A stretch of 9,351 bases of DNA, taken from contig JAJTHA010000009.1 in NCBI GenBank assembly GCA_021299565.1, forward strand, positions 1 to 9,351, read 5' to 3'. The position numbers and the translations under genes are program-made. Source of the stretch: Candidatus Caenarcanales bacterium (lineage in GTDB: Bacteria; Cyanobacteriota; Vampirovibrionia; LMEP-6097). Shown one piece after another: positions 1 through 7,600 of the stretch. Positions within the stretch are counted from its first letter, which is position 1, and the number at the start of each line of letters is the position of its first letter. The notes below the pieces were generated by a model that did not search any database, was not told the origin of the DNA, and saw only the letters and a program-made list of their open reading frames with translations.

Positions 1-672
1 AAAACTATTGTATTTAATGAAGAAGACGAAACACAAAAAATCATAGTTGCTTTAAATAAACCTGCTGGGGTGGTTTGTACTTTGGAAGCTAAAGAAAAAC
101 AAAACATTATAAATTTTATCCACATCTATCCTGAAAACTTTATTGGCTCTGCTGAGGATTATGACCATATAAAGAATACTAGATTATTTCCTATCGGTAG
201 GTTAGACAAAGACTCTAGGGGTTTGATTTTGCTAACTAACGACGGAGATTTGGCTTTTGAATTGAGCCATCCTAGTAACAACAAAGAAAAAGAATATCTC
301 GTTAATTGTTATGAGCCAATTAGTGACAGGGATTTGGCAGAGTTGGCTGATGGAGTCTTTATTGAGACCGATGAAGGGAATCGAGTCAAGACCAGAACTA
401 CAAGCGTTTCAAGGGTGGATAAAAGAACATTTAGGATAATTTTGAAGCAAGGTTACAAAAGACAGATCAGGCAAATGGTAGCCGCTATATCAAATGAAGT
501 TGAAGATTTGCAGCGTATTAGGATAGATAATTTGGCTCTAATTCAATATAAAAATTTCCAGAATATTAGTGCAGATAACTATGATGCTAATATCATTATA
601 ATAGAGGATCTTGACGAAGCTTATTTTAAAAAACTAGATGCAAAATTATTTTCAAACCGAATCAAACAATAA
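1..672 (+). CDS. RsuA/RluB/RluF-family rRNA pseudouridine synthase (5' partial)
   Basis: Converts a specific uridine in ribosomal RNA to pseudouridine in the cytoplasm. The frame is open from base 1, so the start and the usual N-terminal S4 RNA-binding domain lie to the left of the window. An apparent GTG start at base 70 falls inside the conserved KPAGVVCT motif (bases 58-81) and is not a real start. The catalytic motif GRLDKDS, followed by GLILLTNDGD, is present; the catalytic Asp codon is at 205-207. The family's C-terminal signature appears as QGYKRQIRQM followed by a V-x-x-L-x-R-x-R-I segment. The QGxxRQIRxM form is a little closer to RluF than to RsuA or RluB, but the target uridine cannot be named from this. 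About 30 residues follow the conserved core. The 3' end overlaps the next gene by 35 nt, making this the first visible gene of a four-gene operon. Confidence 0.93.
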   Translation, partial: KTIVFNEEDETQKIIVALNKPAGVVCTLEAKEKQNIINFIHIYPENFIGSAEDYDHIKNTRLFPIGRLDKDSRGLILLTNDGDLAFELSHPSNNKEKEYLVNCYEPISDRDLAELADGVFIETDEGNRVKTRTTSVSRVDKRTFRIILKQGYKRQIRQMVAAISNEVEDLQRIRIDNLALIQYKNFQNISADNYDANIIIIEDLDEAYFKKLDAKLFSNRIKQ

Positions 673-2893
673 TCTCAAAAATTTTCTAGTACGAATTGCT
701 TTTTGGGTAATTATCATAATTATTATGGCTTTGTTTTTTTCAAGACCAGCTCTGCCCGTTATCAATAGAATTCTAGGTATGCCAGATCTTTCAATTTTGG
801 AAGATTATAGACCTCTAGGCAATATAGAAATTTATGACTATAAGGATGAGTTTGTTGGAGTTCTTCAAGGAGAGGAAGACAGGCAAGTAGTTAAGCTGAG
901 TCAAATTTCTGATTATGCTATTCAAGCTGTTTTGGCAGCAGAAGATAGTGAGTTTTTTAAGCATCATGGTTTCAGTTTGACTTCTATTGGTCGTGCGCTT
1001 GCAACCAATATCAAAGCAGGACGTGTAGTGCAAGGTGGTAGTACTATCTCTCAGCAAATGGTCAAAAATTTATTTATCAAAGAAGATCAGCGTTATGAAC
1101 GTACTATGTCAAGAAAAGTAAAAGAGCTTTTGATAGCTTTTGAAGTTGAGAACAGATACAGTAAAGAAAAAATCCTAGAAATTTATCTCAATCAAGTTTA
1201 CTTTGGAAATCTTGCTTATGGTATAGAACGTGCTTCTCAGCGCTATTTCAGCAAGCCTGCGTCCAAACTAACTTTGCTTGAGGCATCGTATCTGGCTGGA
1301 TTATTAACAGCACCAACTTACATGTCCAAAAATCTCAAAGCTGCTCTTGAAAGACAAAGATATGTTCTTCAGAAAATGTTTGATAATGGTTATATCAATA
1401 AACAAGATTACGATAAAGCTCTCAAAAGCAAACTGGAATTCAAATATTCAAAAGGCAATATGTCATTGTTTCCATTTTATTTTAGCTACGTTGAACAACA
1501 ACTAATGAAACGTTACTCAGCAAATGAACTTAAATCATTGGGTCTCAAAGTTTATACAGCACTTGATCCTATCGCCCAAAAACTCGCTGAGGAGTCTTTA
1601 GATATAGGTATCAAGAATGCTGCCTACGGTATTAACCAAGGAGCGCTTGTCACCATTGATGTAGAAACCGGTGAGATTAGAGCATTAGTGGGAGGAGTTG
1701 GTGATTATTGGTCTAACCAATACAACAGAGCTACTGGTCCTCATACTCTTGGTAGTGCATTCAAACCCTTTGTCTATCTGACTGCTTTTGCTGAGGGTCT
1801 TATAGATCCAAGTACTATTATCGTCGATGACGAATTGCGTATCCCAGATGTATCACAGCCAGGTGGTTTCTGGGTCCCGCAAAATTTTGATGAAGAATAT
1901 CACGGTTCGATGACAGTAAGAGCTGCTTTGACTTTTTCAAGAAATATTCCTGCGATCAAAACTGCAATGAAAGCTGGAATGGATGACATTATAGACACTG
2001 CTCACAAAGCAGGTTTAACCAGTAAGATGGAACCAGTCTTGTCTACTGCTTTGGGTTCAGCGGCTTTTAGTCCTTTAGAAGTTGCGACTGCTTATTCGAC
2101 ACTAGCGAGAGGCGGAGTTTTTGTCGAACCGATTTTGATCAGAAAAGTTGTTGATCGCAAAGGTAAAGTAATGGAAGTCAATAAAGCTAATCCTAAATCC
2201 AAACTATCTGAAATTCATGTTTCTCAACTAGTTAGTATTTTAAAAGACGTAGTGAAATTCGGAACTGGAACACTCGGCAATATTCCAAATCGTGAAGTTG
2301 CCGGCAAAACAGGTACTGCAGACGGTAGTAGAGATATTTGGTTTGTTGGATTTACTCCAGATTATGTAACTTCTGTTTGGTGTGGTAATGAGCGTAACAA
2401 AGAAGTTTTATCGAGATATGCAACTGGTGGTTCAACTCCTGCTTGGGTGTTTCAAGATTACATGACTAAGCTTTATGATGCTAGACCAGAACCGGTGAGA
2501 GATTTTAATTTCAAAGAAGATTATAAACTAGTAGCAATTGATCCACTAACAGGATTGCTCGCTTCTAAGCACACGCCAAATCCAGTCTATAAGCGTTTTA
2601 TACCAGGTACAGAGCCAAAAGAATATGCGCCAAGTACAGGACTTGAGAATGATGATGATTACGAAAAAGAAAAATTCTACAAAACCGATGGTGATGTTTC
2701 AAGTGAAGATAAAGAATTAAGATTAGGAGCTGAGATATTGGAAAATACTCGCACCAAAAAATCTACCAATAATGTTCAAAGCACAGAAAGAGTAACGCCT
2801 CAACCAAAACAATTCACCATTCAAAAAAGTACTGCAACTACAACTAATGAAACCCAAACACCAACAGCAAGCCCAGCAGCCAAGCCAGAGTAG
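638..2893 (+). CDS. mrcA: Penicillin-binding protein 1A (bifunctional transglycosylase/transpeptidase)
   Basis: Class A PBP that polymerises lipid II into glycan strands and cross-links the stem peptides on the outer face of the inner membrane. The 751-residue product has a short cytoplasmic start, one membrane anchor at about residues 17-36 (Ile-rich), a GT51 domain at about 75-250 and a transpeptidase domain at about 335-610. GT51 motifs are EDSEFFKHHG (likely catalytic Glu102, codon 941-943), QGGSTISQQMVKN (132-144) and RYSKEKILEIYLNQVYFGN. Transpeptidase motifs are SAFK with nucleophile Ser373 (codon 1754-1756), SRN (434-436) and KTGT (557-560). A segment ending in FIPGTEP (654-660), typical of PBP1A tails, is followed by an acidic then Thr/Lys/Gln/Pro-rich, probably disordered tail (about 670-751). 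There is no room for a large inserted OB domain, so this is the compact form. The ATG at 638 lies inside the upstream gene and has no clear ribosome-binding site, which points to translational coupling. The Pro common two residues before the active-site Ser is Leu here. Confidence 0.96.
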   Translation: MQNYFQTESNNNLKNFLVRIAFWVIIIIIMALFFSRPALPVINRILGMPDLSILEDYRPLGNIEIYDYKDEFVGVLQGEEDRQVVKLSQISDYAIQAVLAAEDSEFFKHHGFSLTSIGRALATNIKAGRVVQGGSTISQQMVKNLFIKEDQRYERTMSRKVKELLIAFEVENRYSKEKILEIYLNQVYFGNLAYGIERASQRYFSKPASKLTLLEASYLAGLLTAPTYMSKNLKAALERQRYVLQKMFDNGYINKQDYDKALKSKLEFKYSKGNMSLFPFYFSYVEQQLMKRYSANELKSLGLKVYTALDPIAQKLAEESLDIGIKNAAYGINQGALVTIDVETGEIRALVGGVGDYWSNQYNRATGPHTLGSAFKPFVYLTAFAEGLIDPSTIIVDDELRIPDVSQPGGFWVPQNFDEEYHGSMTVRAALTFSRNIPAIKTAMKAGMDDIIDTAHKAGLTSKMEPVLSTALGSAAFSPLEVATAYSTLARGGVFVEPILIRKVVDRKGKVMEVNKANPKSKLSEIHVSQLVSILKDVVKFGTGTLGNIPNREVAGKTGTADGSRDIWFVGFTPDYVTSVWCGNERNKEVLSRYATGGSTPAWVFQDYMTKLYDARPEPVRDFNFKEDYKLVAIDPLTGLLASKHTPNPVYKRFIPGTEPKEYAPSTGLENDDDYEKEKFYKTDGDVSSEDKELRLGAEILENTRTKKSTNNVQSTERVTPQPKQFTIQKSTATTTNETQTPTASPAAKPE

Positions 2894-3605
2894 AGATGAT
2901 CTCATCTCTTCCAAAAATTCAATTATTGAATCACTAAATTCTGACGTTTCGATTATCAAAATTTGGTTGTCTAAAGATTCGCCGAACCCTAAGCTAAAAG
3001 AAATTGAGACACTTGCTCGTGATAAAAAAATTCCTTTTTTCAGAGTGGACAATAGAGAAATGTCTAGATTGGATCCCGAGCATAGAGGTGCTATCGCTCA
3101 AATTACTCCTGTAAAGCTTCATGAAGAAGAGGAAATTTTGCAATTCCCTGACAAATACAAAAAAATACTTTTTGCAGTCAATATAGAAGACCCGCATAAT
3201 TTAGGAGCCATTTTAAGAACAGCACTTGCCTTTGGAATTGACGCCGTTGCAATTAGTTCAAGAAATGGTGTTAGCGTAAATTCAACAGTAATTAGCACTA
3301 GTGCTGGAGCTGCTTTCAAAAATACACTAGTTAGAGTAGCCAATACAACTAACTTTATTGAAAAAGCCAAAAAGGCTGGGTATTGGATATACGGCTCAAA
3401 CGTTAAGCAAGATAAGACTAGTAATATTCACGAGATTATTTTTGATGATAAGTCAGTGATATTAGTTGGGAATGAAGGTAAAGGACTCAGTGACAAAATA
3501 CTCAAGCACTGCGATTTTACCGTGCATATCCCGGTAAAGTTTGAGAGCTTGAATGTTTCTGTTGCCACTGGAATCATACTTAGTCAACTCTTGAAAACTA
3601 ATTAA
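2847..3605 (+). CDS. rlmB: TrmH/SpoU-family RNA 2'-O-ribose methyltransferase, RlmB-like
   Basis: SAM-dependent SPOUT methyltransferase that methylates a ribose 2'-OH. The RlmB subgroup modifies a guanosine in the 23S rRNA peptidyl-transferase loop. The 252-residue length fits that subgroup. After a Gln-rich start, the N-terminal L30e-like substrate-binding domain (about 17-88) contains the HRGAIAQ segment (79-85), equivalent to the family's H-Q-G-x-x-A. The SPOUT motifs are in order: motif 1, NIEDPHNLGAILRTA (112-126; Asn118 and Arg124 match the conserved pair); motif 2, LVGNEGKGL (206-214); motif 3, ESLNVSVATG (233-242). These knotted-core motifs bind SAM and form the dimer. The ATG lies inside the PBP gene (47-nt overlap) and has no visible ribosome-binding site. 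A TTG near 2967 falls inside the domain and would remove part of it, so the ATG is preferred. The RNA target is inferred from similarity only. Confidence 0.9.
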   Translation: MKPKHQQQAQQPSQSRDDLISSKNSIIESLNSDVSIIKIWLSKDSPNPKLKEIETLARDKKIPFFRVDNREMSRLDPEHRGAIAQITPVKLHEEEEILQFPDKYKKILFAVNIEDPHNLGAILRTALAFGIDAVAISSRNGVSVNSTVISTSAGAAFKNTLVRVANTTNFIEKAKKAGYWIYGSNVKQDKTSNIHEIIFDDKSVILVGNEGKGLSDKILKHCDFTVHIPVKFESLNVSVATGIILSQLLKTN

Positions 3606-3607
3606 TG
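3603..3607 (+). other. TAATG stop/start overlap coupling methyltransferase and DnaJ genes
   Basis: The stop TAA of the methyltransferase gene (3603-3605) and the ATG of the DnaJ gene (3605-3607) share one base. No Shine-Dalgarno-like purine run precedes the ATG. A terminating ribosome probably re-initiates here, which would tie the two protein levels together. Confidence 0.7.
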
Positions 3608-4645
3608 GACTTCAAAGACTATTACAAATCGTTAGGACTCGCTAAAGCCGCCACTGAAAAAGAGGTCAAAGATGCATTCAAAAAATTAGCCAAAAAACAT
3701 CACCCAGACGCTGAAGGTGGTTCAGAGGATAAGTTCAAGGAGATCAATGAAGCTTATGAAGTACTGCGTGATACTGACAAACGCAATCGCTATGACTTTC
3801 TTTATTCGAATCTGAAAGACCCTCCTCAAACGGGTTTTGACAATAAATCACAAACTTATAAACAAAAGAAAATGCATAATGATGCTGATAATCTCAAGGA
3901 TTATTACGCACAAAAACAAAAAGAATATCGAGAAAATCAAAACAAAGACAAAGGCGCTGAGCAACAAAAAAGAGATGATGCTAACTTTAGTGATTTCTTT
4001 GAAATGTTTTTTGGTAAGCATAGGGACAGAGTCAATGGGACTCAGAGTCAAGCTTCTGGACAGCAGCAACAAGCAGCGAGTGGAGCCAAGAAAGAAAATA
4101 GCGCCAAACCCATTAAGGGACAGGATTTCGAGATGGAGCTTGAACTGTCTTTGGAAGATGCTTATCATGGTTGCACACGTAAAATCGAAATCAGTGTTCC
4201 TTCGCAGGGCTTGAGAAGATTAGAAGTAAGTATTCCTGCTGGAGTTAGAACTGGCACCAAGATCAAAGTCGCTAATGAAGGCAGACCTGGTCAAAGTGGC
4301 GGAGCTCCCGGAGATCTTTATCTCAAAGTTAAATTGCGTGATCATGATAAATTCTGGCTTGATAATGATGATGTTCATAGTGAACTCAAGATCGAAGCTT
4401 ATGAAGCAGTTTTAGGCGCCAATAAGCGTATTCAAACCATTGCTGATGTTGTTGAACTGGTGATCCCTCCAAATACACATGCTGGAAGAATACTCAGGCT
4501 TCGTTCAAAAGGTCTGCGCAACTCTAAGGGTGAAGTCTTGGGAGATCATTACGTGCATGTGGTGATTGATGTGCCTGATAGCCTGACTAATGAAGAGTTG
4601 ATGAGTTATCGCTATCTCAAAGAGCTTGCTGAGAGAAAGAAGTAG
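3605..4645 (+). CDS. cbpA: CbpA-type DnaJ (Hsp40) co-chaperone without zinc finger
   Basis: Delivers clients to DnaK and stimulates its ATPase in the cytoplasm. The J domain occupies residues 4-66 (from DYYKSLGLAKAATEKEV), with the essential HPD at 33-35 in KKHHPDAEGG. The linker (about 70-170) is rich in Lys, Gln, Asp and Asn rather than Gly/Phe. It contains FSDFFEMFFG (128-137), a segment common in CbpA proteins. The C-terminal client-binding beta domains span about 172-330, including LSLEDAYHGC, IPAGVRTGTKIKVANEG (210-226) and GDLYLKVKLRDHDKF. The CxxCxGxG zinc-finger repeats of classical DnaJ are absent, so this is a type II Hsp40. The start codon shares its A with the last base of the upstream stop (TAATG, 3603-3607), so translation is probably by re-initiation. 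The stop lies 6 bp from the stop of the opposing gene. No dnaK or grpE is visible nearby. Confidence 0.94.
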   Translation: MDFKDYYKSLGLAKAATEKEVKDAFKKLAKKHHPDAEGGSEDKFKEINEAYEVLRDTDKRNRYDFLYSNLKDPPQTGFDNKSQTYKQKKMHNDADNLKDYYAQKQKEYRENQNKDKGAEQQKRDDANFSDFFEMFFGKHRDRVNGTQSQASGQQQQAASGAKKENSAKPIKGQDFEMELELSLEDAYHGCTRKIEISVPSQGLRRLEVSIPAGVRTGTKIKVANEGRPGQSGGAPGDLYLKVKLRDHDKFWLDNDDVHSELKIEAYEAVLGANKRIQTIADVVELVIPPNTHAGRILRLRSKGLRNSKGEVLGDHYVHVVIDVPDSLTNEELMSYRYLKELAERKK

Positions 4646-4651
4646 GAAGTT

Positions 4652-7600
4652 TTAAGCAGCAAATGTAGTTTTTCTGTGGATTTTTATAGGTTTGAAATCG
4701 ACACCAGGCAAAGTGCCGTTGCTGAGAAATGCACTAACGAAAGGCTTTATAAATACAGGAAGCTTATCTACTTGCTTATCAAGTGCGATTTTCATCTGTG
4801 GCGACATACCATCTGATATTGCTGATAAAAGCACTTGCATTAGCTCTTCTGGGTTGAGGAGACTAGAATATTCAGTGGTTGATAAAAGTGCTTTTTGGAT
4901 TTCAGAAACTAAAGGTTTGATCTCTGCAGCTTCATCTCTGATTTGTCCTTGGATTTCCAAGAATTTATTAATGAAATCATCAGAGCTTTTGATCTCATCA
5001 GCGGCAAGAACAACTTTGAGCAAAATCTCGGCAAACTGATCATAATCTCCTTGAGGAAAGCCTTTGAGGCTAAGTGCTTTGAAATCGATATTGTTTATTT
5101 TGTTTCCAGTAATTTTGATATTACCTCCATGTCTATCATTGCAAAAACGCCCTTTCAAAATATTTGATATTTCAAGAGTGAGAATTGCTTTTGATAATTT
5201 TTTGAGATGTAAAGAATCTGTTTTTTGATCGTCAGCAATCTCTGCGAAATGCGCTCCTTCAGCTTTATTCATCATATAGAAACCGCCACCTTGAGCTGTA
5301 ACTTTCGCTGAGCTAAATTCAAATTTGCTACCATCATCTAGCTCTACACTAGTACCTTCATAGAGTTTATTCGCTGCATCATACTGTTCTTGAGCGATAA
5401 GGCAATCAACTTCAATATCTAGTTTTGCTCTTGCGTTTTTAACCAATTCCGCTAAAGTCTCTTTAACCGGTCCTGCTTCAAGTTTGTCAACCATTCGACC
5501 AAGTGTCTCAAAACCATATTTCGCTCTTTCGAGTGCATAAGGTCTTTTTACAGAAATCACCTGAGTGCTTCCATCGCTCATTGTCAGTTCAACAGCAACA
5601 AACAGCGATCCAGAGCCAAGAACCTGCCCAATGTTTTTGACATATACTCTACCATGTTGATCGAGATCTTTAATTCCTGCTTTTGACTTTAAGTTTTTAG
5701 TATAAGAATCTGCGATTTGATTTTTCAAAGCTTCTATATCAGCTACAATCTCCCAGCGATAAGGCTCATTTGCTCTATATTTTAATCGCTTCAAATCTGA
5801 CCTGATATCTTTTGGTACTTTTGGATGGCTTTGAGCGCATTGTCCTAGCTTGGTCTCTGCTGGTCCCATATTCTCAAGAAACATTGCTAAGGCTTCTCCG
5901 ATTCTTGTTTTGCTATTAGGATCTTTGGGGCTAGAGGAGATCATCGCGCTTAGCGCAAGGTCTCTTTGGCTATGATCGAGTGAGCTTAGATAGGAATCCA
6001 AAAGTTGTACAATATGTTTTCTATCTGGAGTATTTTTATTAACCATAATATCTATGGCTTTATCAAAAATTTTGCTGTGATCAGGATTTTCTTCTCCAGC
6101 TAGAAGTAGTTCTCTGGTCATATAACTTCTTCCAACTAAAGGCGCTGCCCAGTAGTGTTCGTGAATGAGTCTGAAATCTTCTATTAATTGTCTTTTAAGG
6201 TCTTGACAATGCGATTTATTTTTTGGGTCACTGTGCTTAAAATCATCTTGCCAAGCATCAATGAGTTCCTTGCACATCTCCTGATCTCCTATAGCAGCTT
6301 TCGCTTCAACACTAGAGTAATCAGTTGAGTCGTAAAATATATTCAGTAACCCTAGTATCAAAGTCTCAGATTTTTTTTGATTATATTTAGCACTAAAAAA
6401 TTTTAAAGCATCTTGAGAACAATTCTTTGAGCTTGATTGTGTTGACAATAGTATTTCAGTCGCACTACTCAATACTAAACCCTTTAAACCTAGCTCATCT
6501 TTTCCAATGGTATTTTTATCAATGCTTTCTTTGGCATATTTACAAAGATCCTCTTGGGCTTCAAGCTTATTTAATAATGACTGCAAAATTGCTCTATGGT
6601 TTCTGCGTGAAGTATTGCTTGTAATCCAGTCTATGTATGGCTTTGCTTTGTTGATTTGTTGGTTCTTTTTGGCTTTATTGATAGTGTTTATGCAAGAAGA
6701 TGTGTAGAGATCTATTGCTTTATTTTCTAATTCAGGTTTATAGGAGATGTTGCTGGCAAGAAGCATTTCTAGAGTTTCTAGTTTTACTGATGTGACTGCC
6801 TTACTCAACTTGCTGAGTACTAGATTGATTAGCTGGTCTAATTTATCTCCTGAACGAAGTAATTTGTATCTGTGAAATTTGAGAACTTCTGCTAAAATTT
6901 CTTTGGCGTTTTTATTTTTGCAATATTGATCGATATTAGTGAGTATTAGTGCTTGATGTTGCTGAGCTTTGCCAATCTCAGTAGAATAATCGATTTCAGT
7001 AGCTTTTGAGATTTCTTCATAGCTAATATGGTCTCTTTTCAAAAACTCAATTGTTTTTAATCTAATTATCGCTTTATCTACTTCGCTAGTTTTTGCATCT
7101 TGATATTTAGCTAGTGTCTCAGAGATATTTGTTATCAGATCTGCTTCAGGATAGTATCTCTTTAGTGATTTTAGGTCAGTAATAATAGTCTCTGGTTCGT
7201 TAGAGTCAAAACTATTAGTCGTAGCATTCCAATCCTTTGTAAGTAAGCAATTTGTCGTGTATCTATCTTTCATCTCTTGATCAAAAATAGCATCTGGGTT
7301 TTCTAGTACATACCTTAATATTGGATCAGCATTTAGTCTATAAGGTCGATATCCATTTGGCTCGAAGCTTGACTCTAATTCCCACTGACGCGCTCGAGCA
7401 TAGGTCACGTCATTAAGTATAGAAGTGATTATTGGACGATATTGTGCTCTGTCTTTTGCAATTAGTTTTCGCCAGGTTGCAACTAGTTCTCGTCCGACTT
7501 TAATATAGGCTGTTTCTGTCAAATTCTGTAGATTATTTATGCTTGCTTGTCGACAGTTTGTCTCAAAAGAATCTTCACAAATTAAATAATCAAACTCAAT

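Noticed and set aside
70..72. GTG as the start of the pseudouridine synthase
   Set aside because: It lies within the conserved KPAGVVCT motif and the frame is open to base 1, so the gene begins outside the window.
2994..3370. Minus-strand open frames across the methyltransferase gene
   Set aside because: They are antisense to a well-supported SPOUT methyltransferase and show no domain of their own.
3837..4214. Alternate-frame open reading frames (both strands) across the DnaJ linker
   Set aside because: They arise from the AT-rich, low-complexity linker coding region; the DnaJ frame explains the sequence fully.
4626..4662. Inverted repeat TTGCTG / CAGCAA around the convergent stops, followed by a T-rich stretch, as a terminator
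   Set aside because: The stem is only 6 bp with a loop of about 25 nt and no adjacent U-tract, too weak to call a terminator.
4692..5167. Two plus-strand open frames antisense to the C-terminal part of the giant gene
   Set aside because: They mirror the kinase module and tail, whose motifs are clear on the minus strand; no independent protein features were seen.
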